This document shows, piece after piece, positions 44,902 through 55,716 of a stretch of DNA of 64,000 bases. The stretch comes from Falsochrobactrum shanghaiense. GTDB lineage: Bacteria; Pseudomonadota; Alphaproteobacteria; Rhizobiales; Rhizobiaceae. The position numbers and the translations under genes were made by a program. Numbering within the stretch: the first letter of the stretch is position 1; each line of letters starts with the position of its first letter. The notes beneath the pieces are model-generated. The model saw only the letters and a program-made list of their open reading frames with translations, made no database searches and was not told where the DNA came from. The stretch covers positions 1-64,000 of the forward strand of contig NZ_QGDB01000005.1 of assembly GCF_003149535.1 (NCBI RefSeq). The letters are read 5' to 3'.

Positions 44902-47499
44902 ATGTCCGATTTTCCAGACGATATGCCGTTTTTCGGCGATGACGCACCGGCTGGCCGCACGCCCATGGCCGGAAGCATTGCCGCGCGCGCGATGGCCGCG
45001 CGCAATCAGCAGCGTGGCGCCGAACCCGACTATCTCAAGGGGCTGAACCCCGAACAGAAGCAGGCGGTCCTCACCACCGAAGGCCCGGTTCTTGTCCTCG
45101 CCGGTGCAGGCACTGGCAAGACGCGCGTGCTGACCACCCGCATCGCACATATCTTGACGACCGGCCTTGCCTATCCGAGCCAGATTCTCGCCGTCACCTT
45201 CACCAATAAAGCCGCGCGTGAAATGAAAGAACGTATCGGCCATCTGGTTGGCGGCGCCGTGGAAGGCATGCCGTGGCTTGGTACGTTCCACTCTATCGGT
45301 GTCAAGCTTTTGCGACGCCATGCGGAACTGGTGAATCTTGGTTCCAATTTCACCATCCTCGATACCGATGACGTGATCCGCCTCATCAAACAGCTCATCC
45401 AGGCTGAAGGGCTGGATGACAAGCGCTGGCCTGCGCGCACCTTCGCCAATATGATCGACGGCTGGAAGAACAAGGGTTTCAGCCCCTCCGATATTCCGGA
45501 AGGCGATGCGCGTTCCTTTGGCAATGGCCGGGGCCGCGAACTCTATCAGGCCTATCAGGAACGCCTGCGCACATTGAATGCATGCGACTTTGGCGACCTG
45601 CTGCTGCACCCGATCCGCATCTTCCGCAATCATCCCGACATTCTGCGCGAGTATCATGCGAAGTTTCGCTATATTCTGGTGGACGAATATCAGGACACCA
45701 ACACCGCGCAATATATGTGGCTGCGCCTGCTCGCCCAAAGACCGCAAGCAAGAAATGCAGCATCTGCTGCTACGACGCAATTCGGCAGCGCACCCATACA
45801 GCCCGCTAGGGCGTCCGAGCCGATGCGAGGCCCTCGCGGAGCCGGTGAGCGCAGCGAATTCGGCGTGAGCGAAAACAAAGTCAACCTGTGCTGTGTCGGC
45901 GATGATGACCAGTCGATCTATGGCTGGCGCGGCGCGGAAGTGGACAATATCCTTCGTTTCGAAAAGGATTTCCCCGGTGCCGTGGTCATCAAGCTTGAGC
46001 GCAACTATCGTTCGACTGCCCATATTCTGGGTGCGGCGGCACATCTGATCGCCCATAATGAAGGCCGGCTCGGCAAGACGCTCTTCACCGACGCCCCCGA
46101 TCCCGACGACACACGCGTAAAAGTCCATGCCGCCTGGGATTCGGAAGAGGAAGCCCGCGCCGTCGGCGAAGCCATTGAACAGGCGCAGCGTCAGGGACAC
46201 CTGCTCAACAATATGGCGATCCTTGTGCGCGCCTCATTCCAGATGCGCGAATTCGAGGACCGTTTTGTCACGCTCGGCCTCAATTACCGCGTCATTGGCG
46301 GACCGCGCTTTTATGAACGCCTCGAAATCCGCGATGCCATGGCCTATTTGCGCGTGGTCGCCCAGCCAGCCGACGACCTTGCGCTGGAGCGCATCATCAA
46401 CACGCCAAAGCGTGGGCTTGGCGAGGCAGCGATCCGGCAAATTCACGACTATGCAAGGGCGCGCGATATTTCAATGTTTGCCGCCGCCTGCGATCTGGTC
46501 GAAACCGAGGAACTCAAGCCCAAACCGCGCTCTGCCTTGCGCGAAGTGGTCGACAATTTCCGCCGCTGGCAATCGCTCCTCGACAACACGCCGCATACGG
46601 AACTGGCCGAAACCATTCTCGATGAGTCCGGCTATACCGCCATGTGGCAGAACGACAAATCCGCAGAAGCGCCGGGACGGCTGGAAAACCTCAAGGAACT
46701 GATCCGTTCCATGGAGGACTATGAGAGCCTGCGCGGTTTCCTTGAGCATGTCGCCCTCGTCATGGATGCGGAAAAGAATGAAGATATGGATGCGGTCAGT
46801 ATCATGACGCTCCATTCCGCCAAGGGGCTGGAATTTGAAACCGTCTTCCTGCCCGGATGGGAGGAAGGTCTTTTTCCGCACCAGCGCGCGCTCGATGAAG
46901 GCGGACGCTCCGGTCTGGAAGAAGAACGCCGCCTTGCCTATGTCGGGCTGACGCGCGCCAAGAAGAACCTGCATATCTGGTTCGTCTCCAACCGCCGCAT
47001 CCATGGCATGTGGCAATCGACCATTCCCTCGCGCTTTCTGGAAGAACTCCCCGAAGCGCATGTGGAAATTGCCGAAATGGAAGGCAATTATGGCGGTTAC
47101 GCCAGCAGCGGCTATGGCCAGTCCCGGTTCGACAGGGCCGACCCGTTCCAGAATTCCTACTCCACCCCCGGCTGGCAGCGCGCGCAGCAGAACCGTTCCG
47201 ACGCCACCCGCAACAATTGGGGCTCGCGTTCGGGCAGCCGTGTCGAACGCATCGGCTATGGCGAAACGGATTCAGGCTTTGGCGCCGGACGCGGTTCGGT
47301 AAAAGGCCGGACTATTGACGGGGAAGTTGTCGCCAAATCGGTGACTACGACACCGTCAAGCTTCGCAAGCGGTGATCGCGTGTTCCATATCAAGTTCGGA
47401 AATGGCACCATCGCATCCGTCGATGGCAACAAGCTCACCATCGATTTTGACAAGGCCGGACAAAAGCGCGTGCTGGACAGTTTTATCCAGCCTGCATGA
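44902..47499 (+). CDS. uvrD: UvrD/PcrA DNA helicase
   Basis: An 865-residue superfamily 1A helicase. An N-terminal extension of about 45 residues precedes Walker A GAGTGKT (68-74). Motif II is LVDEYQDTN, motif III GDDDQSIYGWRG, then GGPRFYERLEIRDAMAYLR, MTLHSAKGLEFETVFLPGWEEG and VGLTRAKKNLHIW. The C-terminus ends in the Tudor-like VFHIKFGNGTIASVDGNKLTIDFD that binds RNA polymerase in PcrA/UvrD. It acts in nucleotide excision and mismatch repair. Between motifs II and III an extra stretch of about 45 residues is present (see findings). It ends 7 bases from the convergent creA. Confidence 0.93.
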   Translation: MSDFPDDMPFFGDDAPAGRTPMAGSIAARAMAARNQQRGAEPDYLKGLNPEQKQAVLTTEGPVLVLAGAGTGKTRVLTTRIAHILTTGLAYPSQILAVTFTNKAAREMKERIGHLVGGAVEGMPWLGTFHSIGVKLLRRHAELVNLGSNFTILDTDDVIRLIKQLIQAEGLDDKRWPARTFANMIDGWKNKGFSPSDIPEGDARSFGNGRGRELYQAYQERLRTLNACDFGDLLLHPIRIFRNHPDILREYHAKFRYILVDEYQDTNTAQYMWLRLLAQRPQARNAASAATTQFGSAPIQPARASEPMRGPRGAGERSEFGVSENKVNLCCVGDDDQSIYGWRGAEVDNILRFEKDFPGAVVIKLERNYRSTAHILGAAAHLIAHNEGRLGKTLFTDAPDPDDTRVKVHAAWDSEEEARAVGEAIEQAQRQGHLLNNMAILVRASFQMREFEDRFVTLGLNYRVIGGPRFYERLEIRDAMAYLRVVAQPADDLALERIINTPKRGLGEAAIRQIHDYARARDISMFAAACDLVETEELKPKPRSALREVVDNFRRWQSLLDNTPHTELAETILDESGYTAMWQNDKSAEAPGRLENLKELIRSMEDYESLRGFLEHVALVMDAEKNEDMDAVSIMTLHSAKGLEFETVFLPGWEEGLFPHQRALDEGGRSGLEEERRLAYVGLTRAKKNLHIWFVSNRRIHGMWQSTIPSRFLEELPEAHVEIAEMEGNYGGYASSGYGQSRFDRADPFQNSYSTPGWQRAQQNRSDATRNNWGSRSGSRVERIGYGETDSGFGAGRGSVKGRTIDGEVVAKSVTTTPSSFASGDRVFHIKFGNGTIASVDGNKLTIDFDKAGQKRVLDSFIQPA
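45745..45882 (+). other. In-frame insertion within uvrD
   Basis: About 138 bp encode an Ala/Arg/Gly/Ser-rich stretch between LRLLAQRPQ and NLCCVGDDDQ, where the helicase family normally has almost nothing. The DNA has AATTCGGC at both ends (near 45779 and 45857), an internal GCGAGG/CCTCGC near-palindrome, and loosely mirrored outer arms, suggesting an inserted palindromic element. Confidence 0.5.
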
Positions 47500-47506
47500 C
47501 CAGCGC

Positions 47507-48007
47507 CTATTCCGGCTTGCCCGCCTGCCACGTCACATCGCCCTTATAGAGCGGCACGGTGGAAAGCGAGGTCTTGGCCGAGCCGTCCTGAACCTGCGCC
47601 GCATGGGCAAGATAAAGCAGGGTATTATTGGCCTCGTCGTAAATGCGTGTAACGACCAGCTTTTTCCAGATCAGGCTGGTGCGATCTGAAAAGACCCGCT
47701 CACCGCCTTTGCCAAGCTTTATGTCGCCGATAATGATCGGCCCGGTCTGCTCGCAGGAAATCGACGCATTGGAAGGATCTTCGAACCAGTTGCCTTTTTG
47801 CAAGCGGTCAATCATCCCGCGCGAAAAAGAAGCAAGATGACAGGTGACGCCTTTCACTTTCGGATCGGGCACCGCATCGATCACAATATCATTGCCGAAC
47901 CAGTCGACGCCGACCTTGCCGACTTCTTCGGCTGATACCGCGCTCGAAGCACCAAGCAGAAGCATCGGTGCAACCAGCAACCAGACGGGATATTTGAGCT
48001 TGGGCAT
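47507..48007 (-). CDS. creA: CreA family protein
   Basis: A 166-residue exported protein. The signal peptide ends near AVSAEE. The mature part has VGKVGVDWFGNDIVIDAVPDPKVKGVTCHLAS, ISCEQTGPI and the C-terminal YDEANNTLLYLAHAAQVQDGSAKTSLSTVPL, matching CreA. GGAGA precedes the ATG at 48007. Its function is not established. Confidence 0.87.
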   Translation of the reverse strand: MPKLKYPVWLLVAPMLLLGASSAVSAEEVGKVGVDWFGNDIVIDAVPDPKVKGVTCHLASFSRGMIDRLQKGNWFEDPSNASISCEQTGPIIIGDIKLGKGGERVFSDRTSLIWKKLVVTRIYDEANNTLLYLAHAAQVQDGSAKTSLSTVPLYKGDVTWQAGKPE

Positions 48008-48074
48008 TCCGTGTCTCCAATCCTGTTCTTCATGAAAGTGGAGAAGCAGGCAATCTATTGCAAGATGGCTGTAT

Positions 48075-48707
48075 TCATGCGCCCCATTTTTCCAGAAACG
48101 CTTCAATTTCAAGCGCCTGAATATCAGGGACCGCCTCATAAAGCTTTTCAAGAGGCCAGTCCCACCAGCAAAGTCGCAGCAAGCGCTCTATGACGGCATC
48201 GTCGAAACGCTTGCGGATGAGCCGCGCCGGAACGCCGCCCACCACATGATAGGGTGGAATGTCTTTTGTCACCACCGCACTGGCCCCGACCACCGCCCCG
48301 TGACCAATCGTAATGCCCGGCGTGATCACCGCGCCATGACCGATCCAGACATCATGCCCGATCGTGACCTTTCGTGCCTGTCGCCTTGCGCGGAATTCGC
48401 CGTCCACGCCCAGATAGCGAAAATACTCATTGGGCCGGTAGCTCACCTTATGCGTGGTCAGCCGCTCCATCGGATGTTCCAGCGCATTGATGCGCACATT
48501 GGCGGCAATTGAGCAAAACCTGCCAATATCCGCATAGATGCCTTCGCCATTGCGTTCAAAATAGGTGAAGTTTCCCACATTCACCTCACGCAGGATCACC
48601 CGCTCGCCAATATCCACATAGCGGCCAAGCGTTGAGGCTTTCAGTTGCGCGGTGGGATGAATACGCGGTTCGCTGTTCTGGAAACGAAGATCGGCCCCCT
48701 GCGTCAT
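48075..48707 (-). CDS. Hexapeptide-repeat acyltransferase
   Basis: A 210-residue left-handed beta-helix acetyltransferase of the XAT/CatB-like group. The hexapeptide region spans [37 protein letters not shown], ending [13 protein letters not shown]. The N-terminal extension and the [16 protein letters not shown] block resemble the group labelled phosphonate-metabolism transferases, but no phn genes are near. The substrate is unknown. Confidence 0.82.
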   Translation of the reverse strand: MTQGADLRFQNSEPRIHPTAQLKASTLGRYVDIGERVILREVNVGNFTYFERNGEGIYADIGRFCSIAANVRINALEHPMERLTTHKVSYRPNEYFRYLGVDGEFRARRQARKVTIGHDVWIGHGAVITPGITIGHGAVVGASAVVTKDIPPYHVVGGVPARLIRKRFDDAVIERLLRLCWWDWPLEKLYEAVPDIQALEIEAFLEKWGA

Positions 48708-48856
48708 TTCAAAACTTTCTGAAAATTTCGTATTCTGTTACGCTATGCTTATGGTTCGGATATGGACTGAGGCGGTTTGCGCCAGCATATATGATAATTC
48801 AGATTCGCACTCGTTTATGCGATAACATACAGAGTAAAATACAAGGTTGACCGGAC

Positions 48857-49447
48857 ATGAAAAAGTTCCTGCCCATCTTCATCATTGCCTTCGTTGTCGT
48901 GGTCGTTGGCGCTGCCGGCTTCAATCTCATCCGTGACCGTCAGGCCGTGGACGAACCTTTCGGCGGACCCTTCACGCTGGTCGCCATGGATGGCCAGCCC
49001 TTTACCGAAAAAGACTTGCGCGCCACGCCTTCTGCCATTTTCTTCGGCTTCACCCATTGCCCGGACGTATGCCCGACCACGCTCTACGAGCTTGACGGCT
49101 ACCTCAAGCAGCTTGGTTCGGAAGCCGGTAATGTCAAAGCCTATTTCATTTCCGTCGATCCGGAGCGCGACACGCAGGAAATCATGCAAACCTATGTCAG
49201 CAATGTATCCGACCGCATCATTGGCGTTACGGGAACGCCGGAAAACATCGCCAGCGTAGTCAAGTCCTATCATGTCTACGCGAAGAAAGTCCCCACCGAT
49301 GACGGTGAATATACGGTCGACCACACGGCCTCCGTCTTTCTGCTGGACGAAGGCGGTCGCTTCCGCGGCACTATCGCCTATCAGGAAAATCCGGATACCG
49401 CTCTGGAAAAGTTGAAGAATCTGGCTAAAGGCCGCACAAACGGATAA
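48857..49447 (+). CDS. SCO1/SenC copper chaperone-like protein
   Basis: A 196-residue thioredoxin-fold protein with one N-terminal membrane anchor (PIFIIAFVVVVVGAAGFNLI). The copper ligands Cys68 and Cys72 are in THCPDVCPTTL and the third, His156, is in TVDHTASVFLL. Sco proteins deliver copper to cytochrome c oxidase subunit II. No oxidase genes are adjacent. A full Bru-RS-like repeat follows the gene. Confidence 0.9.
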   Translation: MKKFLPIFIIAFVVVVVGAAGFNLIRDRQAVDEPFGGPFTLVAMDGQPFTEKDLRATPSAIFFGFTHCPDVCPTTLYELDGYLKQLGSEAGNVKAYFISVDPERDTQEIMQTYVSNVSDRIIGVTGTPENIASVVKSYHVYAKKVPTDDGEYTVDHTASVFLLDEGGRFRGTIAYQENPDTALEKLKNLAKGRTNG

Positions 49448-49461
49448 ACAAGGCTTTCCTT

Positions 49462-49567
49462 GGAGCATTTCCAGCAAAAGTGTGAAACGGTTTTGCGTCT
49501 GGATAATGCGTAAAAACAGATAGATAGAGCGGTTCCGATGATTCCGTTTAAACAGGAACCGCTCTAG
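49462..49567. repeat. Bru-RS-like palindromic element (copy C, full length)
   Basis: A copy of about 105 bp: GGAGCATTTCCAGCAAAAGTG, GTCTGGATAATGCG in the middle, and a right end GAGCGGTTCC...GGAACCGCTCTAG that forms a strong hairpin. It lies between the SCO1-like gene and prmA. Confidence 0.9.
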
Positions 49568-49585
49568 GTTTGAGAGCTTTATTCC

Positions 49586-50443
49586 ATGACCCAATCACGA
49601 CTGTTCTTTTCAGCGGACAAAGCGGAAGCTGAACGAATTTACAACATCCTCGAACGCGAATTCGAGGAAGACGGTTTTCCCCTCGCGATAACCGAGATCG
49701 ATGAAGACCGGCAGATTTTCGAAGTTTCCGTCTATACCGAGGATGGCGTCACGGAACTGGCCGCTCGCATCGATACGCTGGTCGGTGCCGACAGATTCGA
49801 GAGCGAGGAACTGCCCGATATTGATTGGGTCACGCATTCGCTCGAAGGCCTGAAACCCGTACGCGCCGGTCGTTTTTTCGTTCATGGCTCCCATGACCGC
49901 GACAAGATCGAAAATGACGACATAGCCATCGAGATCGATGCCGGGCTTGCCTTTGGCACCGGCCATCACGGAACGACGGCGGGTTGTCTCGAAATGATCG
50001 AGGAAATCGTCCATGGCGAGCATCCGACCAATGCGCTCGACCTTGGGACCGGCAGTGCGGTGCTGGCGATTGCGATTGCCAAACTCGCACCGATCCCGGT
50101 GCTCGCTACCGACATCGATCCGGTTGCCATCACGGTCGCCGCCGAAAATGCGCTCAAGAATGGCGTCGGGGAACACGTCATCACAGCCACGGCGGAGGGC
50201 TTTGACCACCCGGTTTTCCGCTCTTACACGCCTTTCGACCTGATCGTTGCCAATATTCTCGCCAACCCGCTGATGGAACTGGCGCCTGCGCTCAAATCCC
50301 ATCTCGCTTCGAATGGTTCAATCGTTCTCTCGGGCATACTTGACAGCCAGCACGATGCGGTGCTCGCTGCTTATCAGGCTCAGGGACTCACCCATCAAAA
50401 AACGCTTCACCGCGAAGGTTGGGTAACGATCCATCTGAAATAA
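49586..50443 (+). CDS. prmA: Ribosomal protein L11 methyltransferase
   Basis: A 285-residue class I SAM methyltransferase. [15 protein letters not shown] and [18 protein letters not shown] form the SAM pocket and [14 protein letters not shown] is the NPL catalytic-like motif. The N-terminal ferredoxin-like domain that binds L11 is present. Its start lies 19 bases after a repeat, and the next gene follows after 32 bases, so the pair may be co-transcribed. Confidence 0.93.
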   Translation: MTQSRLFFSADKAEAERIYNILEREFEEDGFPLAITEIDEDRQIFEVSVYTEDGVTELAARIDTLVGADRFESEELPDIDWVTHSLEGLKPVRAGRFFVHGSHDRDKIENDDIAIEIDAGLAFGTGHHGTTAGCLEMIEEIVHGEHPTNALDLGTGSAVLAIAIAKLAPIPVLATDIDPVAITVAAENALKNGVGEHVITATAEGFDHPVFRSYTPFDLIVANILANPLMELAPALKSHLASNGSIVLSGILDSQHDAVLAAYQAQGLTHQKTLHREGWVTIHLK

Positions 50444-50475
50444 CAGAAATTTTTAGCTTTGCGCGAGTTGCTCTC

Positions 50476-52302
50476 ATGGCTTTTCAGACTTTCGATGTGA
50501 CCACCGATCCCGCCAATGGCGCTCCGCGCATCGCAAGGTTGCGCCAGATTCTGACCGAACAGGGCCTTGATGGCTTTCTCGTTCCCCGGGCCGATGAGCA
50601 TCAGGGAGAATATGTGCCGCCTCATGCACAGCGTCTGGGCTGGCTCACCGGCTTTACCGGCTCGGCAGGTGCAGCCCTGATCCTCCGTGACCGCGCCTAT
50701 ATCTTCGTGGATGGCCGCTATGAATTGCAGGTTCGCGACCAGACCGATCCGGCTGTTTTTTCCTATGAGAACCTCATCAGCAATCCGCCCGCAAGCTGGC
50801 TGGCCGAACACGGACATGGCCTGACGATTGGTTTTGACCCATGGCTGCACACGATTGCCGAAGCCCGCGCCCTGCGCAATGCGCTGGAAAAACAGGGCGG
50901 CAAGCTCGTTGCCATCACCAGGAACCTCGTGGACTTGATCTGGGACGACCAGCCCGAAGCGCCGCTCGCACCCGTCACCATCCAGCCTGCACGCTTCGCA
51001 GGGCAGGAGGCCGAAGACAAGATCCGCGAAATGCGCAAGGCCGTAGCCGCAACTGGAGCGGGAGCGAGCGTGCTCACTGATCCTTCGTCGGTCGCATGGA
51101 TATTCAATATTCGCGGCAAGGACGTCTCCAATACGCCCTTGCCCTTGAGCTTCGCTATCATTGCAGCCGAGGGCGAGCCGGAGCTTTTCATCGATGAGCG
51201 CAAGCTTGCCATCGAACCTCGTGCCTATCTCACCCAGCTTGCCCGCCTGTCGGCACCGTCAGCCCTTGAAGCCCATCTGAAAACCTATGCTGCCAATGGC
51301 GCGGGCGTGCTGCTCGATCCAGCACTCGCCGCCGAAAAGCTGCGTCTCATTGTTGAGGAAGCAGGCGGCCGCGTCATCGAAGGTCAGGACCCTGCCCGGC
51401 TTCCCCGTGCCATCAAGAACGAAGCCGAGCTTGCCGGATCCCGCGCAGCCCACGAACGCGACGGCGTTGCGATGGTCAATTTCCTCTCCTGGCTCGACGT
51501 GCAGCAGCCCGGAACCATTGACGAAATCGGCGCAGCCAAAATGCTGGAAGCGGCACGTACCAAGGCGGGTGAGGATTTCCAGATGCCACTGGAGGATGTG
51601 TCCTTCGACACGATCTCCGGTGCCGGGCCAAATGGCGCTGTCATCCATTATCGCGTCAACACTGCCACCAATCGCACGCTTGCGGATGGCGAACTTTATC
51701 TCGTTGATTCAGGCGCGCAATACCGCGACGGCACGACCGACATAACCCGCACCGTGGCGATTGGCCGGATTTCACCGGAAACGGTCCGCTCCTTCACACT
51801 GGTGCTCAAGGGCATGATCGCCATTTCCACGGCGCGTTTTCCCAAAGGCACACGCGGACAGGATATAGACGTGCTGGCGCGCATTGCGCTCTGGAAACAG
51901 GGCTTCGACTATGCGCATGGCACTGGCCATGGCGTCGGCGCTTACCTTTCCGTTCATGAAGGCCCGCAGAACCTTTCGCGCAGGGGCACCCAGGAGCTTC
52001 TGCCCGGCATGATCCTTTCCAACGAGCCTGGTTATTACAAGCCGGGTGCCTATGGCATTCGGATTGAAAACCTGATTGTGGTAAAGGAGCCGGAAGTGCC
52101 GCAGGGCGGCGATCTGCCGATGATGAGCTTTGAGACCCTCACCTTCTGCCCGATCGATCGCCGCCTGATCGACAAATCGCTGCTTTCAGAAGAAGAACTC
52201 GACTGGCTCGATAATTATCATATGCAGGTGCGCGAAAAGCTGTCCGGCCATCTCGATGATACCCGACGCCAGTGGCTGCAAACGGCTACCGCGCCCTTAT
52301 AA
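50476..52302 (+). CDS. pepP: Xaa-Pro aminopeptidase P (M24 family)
   Basis: A 608-residue M24B metallopeptidase. Two creatinase-like N-terminal domains precede the pita-bread domain. Metal ligands are the two Asp in DSGAQYRDGTTDITRT, the His in HGTGHGVGAYLSVHEGP, and Glu in NEPGYYKPGAYGIRIEN and in the following ENL region. It removes residues N-terminal to proline in the cytoplasm. The start at 50476 begins MAFQTFDV; 19 upstream codons overlap the prmA end region without a ribosome binding site. Confidence 0.92.
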   Translation: MAFQTFDVTTDPANGAPRIARLRQILTEQGLDGFLVPRADEHQGEYVPPHAQRLGWLTGFTGSAGAALILRDRAYIFVDGRYELQVRDQTDPAVFSYENLISNPPASWLAEHGHGLTIGFDPWLHTIAEARALRNALEKQGGKLVAITRNLVDLIWDDQPEAPLAPVTIQPARFAGQEAEDKIREMRKAVAATGAGASVLTDPSSVAWIFNIRGKDVSNTPLPLSFAIIAAEGEPELFIDERKLAIEPRAYLTQLARLSAPSALEAHLKTYAANGAGVLLDPALAAEKLRLIVEEAGGRVIEGQDPARLPRAIKNEAELAGSRAAHERDGVAMVNFLSWLDVQQPGTIDEIGAAKMLEAARTKAGEDFQMPLEDVSFDTISGAGPNGAVIHYRVNTATNRTLADGELYLVDSGAQYRDGTTDITRTVAIGRISPETVRSFTLVLKGMIAISTARFPKGTRGQDIDVLARIALWKQGFDYAHGTGHGVGAYLSVHEGPQNLSRRGTQELLPGMILSNEPGYYKPGAYGIRIENLIVVKEPEVPQGGDLPMMSFETLTFCPIDRRLIDKSLLSEEELDWLDNYHMQVREKLSGHLDDTRRQWLQTATAPL

Positions 52303-52317
52303 TATCCGGGCACAAGA

Positions 52318-52626
52318 TCAGCCGGGAAAGAAGTGTCGCAATCCGATCAGCAGGGCTGCGCCTGCAAAAAACATGGTCATCAGGCTCATTCTCAGAGATA
52401 GAATGACACAGACGGCCAGTACGAGCAGTTCTCGCCAGCCCTGATCAGATGCCGGCGCTGCAACGATTGCGGTCAACACCGCTGCCGGAACGGCATTCAG
52501 CGCCGCCTCCACCCGATAATGCACGCGCTCAAAACGCGACAAAACGAGATGACCGCCAATTCGGGTCAGATAAGTAAAGAAGCCGCCAGCAAGAATAATC
52601 CAGAAGGTTGCAGACATCTGTTTCAC
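52318..52626 (-). CDS. azlD: Branched-chain amino acid exporter small subunit (AzlD)
   Basis: A 102-residue protein with three membrane segments matching AzlD (FWIILAGGFFTYLTR; LNAVPAAVLTAIVAA; RMSLMTMFFAGAALLIG). A GTG start at 52626 overlaps the azlC stop (GTGA); an ATG three codons in at 52617 is the alternative. With AzlC it forms a branched-chain amino acid or related exporter. Confidence 0.88.
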   Translation of the reverse strand: MKQMSATFWIILAGGFFTYLTRIGGHLVLSRFERVHYRVEAALNAVPAAVLTAIVAAPASDQGWRELLVLAVCVILSLRMSLMTMFFAGAALLIGLRHFFPG

Positions 52627-53345
52627 GCCTCTTCGTTCTTAGGCTTGGCAAGGAGTGCAGCAAGGAGAACACCACCGCAGGCCCCGAGCGTTACATGCCA
52701 GGGCGAACCCACCGTCTTATAAGCCGCTACAGCGCAAACCGTACTTGCGATGACCACCGGAACCCAGTTTTTCCGATGACGAAAGCTCATCACCATGCCG
52801 AGGAAATATATGGGCAAGAGAAAATCGAGTCCGAAGGCATAGGGATCGGTGATCAGGTTTCCGAATAAGCCGCCAATCAGCCCCTGAAAGACCCAGAACA
52901 CGTACATGGTCAGGCCCAGCCCCATATACCAGGGAAAGCTGATCCTGATACCCGCCTCTCCGCGAATTTCAACTTCGGCATATTGCGGATCGATCAATAC
53001 GAAAAAGGCGACGGCTTTTTGCAACAAGGTAAAATGCCGTATTCGCCGCCCAACCGCCGCCGAATAGAGAACATGACGGAAATTAACCGCAACGATTGAA
53101 AGCACGATCATCCAGGGTGCAATATTCTGGCTGAACAGATCCAGCCCGACGAGCTGGCTGGCACCGGCATAAATCGTAGCGCTCATGAACACGGCTTCGC
53201 CGACGGAAAGACCGCTATCAACGGCAATCGCACCAAACAACAGCCCAAAAGGCGTGCTGGCCACGACGATCGGAAGCGCACGTTTGGCTCCGGTCAGGAA
53301 TTCAGCATATGATGAAGCCTTGGCAGGCTTGAAAGTCTGATCCAC
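52623..53345 (-). CDS. azlC: Branched-chain amino acid exporter large subunit (AzlC)
   Basis: A 240-residue membrane protein of the AzlC/LIV-E family: PIVVASTPFGLLFGAIAVDSGLS, ATIYAGASQLVGLDL, VNFRHVLYSAAVGRR, and C-terminal hydrophobic segments. It exports branched-chain amino acids in characterised homologues. The gene is coupled to azlD by a 4-base overlap. Confidence 0.9.
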   Translation of the reverse strand: MDQTFKPAKASSYAEFLTGAKRALPIVVASTPFGLLFGAIAVDSGLSVGEAVFMSATIYAGASQLVGLDLFSQNIAPWMIVLSIVAVNFRHVLYSAAVGRRIRHFTLLQKAVAFFVLIDPQYAEVEIRGEAGIRISFPWYMGLGLTMYVFWVFQGLIGGLFGNLITDPYAFGLDFLLPIYFLGMVMSFRHRKNWVPVVIASTVCAVAAYKTVGSPWHVTLGACGGVLLAALLAKPKNEEA

Positions 53346-53374
53346 AGATTCGCTCCCTCGAATAAGGAAGCATT

Positions 53375-53449
53375 AGAGCATTTCCAGCAAGGTGTGCAAC
53401 GGTCTCGCGTCTGGATAATTCGCCAAAACAAAGACTTAGATCGGAGCCG
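53375..53449. repeat. Bru-RS-like element (copy D, truncated)
   Basis: AGAGCATTTCCAGCAAGGTG through GTCTGGATAATTCGCC, with a degenerate right end that runs up to the stop codon of ligA at 53450-53452. The palindromic right arm of other copies is missing. Confidence 0.75.
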
Positions 53450-55636
<2,187 letters not shown>

Positions 55637-55660
55637 CTATAGGGCATTTCCATCATAGCC

Positions 55661-55691
55661 AAAAAAACCCGCCGCGCCTATAAGCGGCAGG
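55661..55691 (-). terminator. Terminator after recN
   Basis: On the minus strand CCTGCCGC pairs with GCGGCGGG and is followed by TTTTTTT, 26 bases below the recN stop. Confidence 0.8.
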
Positions 55692-55716
55692 CCGTTACGA
55701 ACAGGGCTTTGCACAA

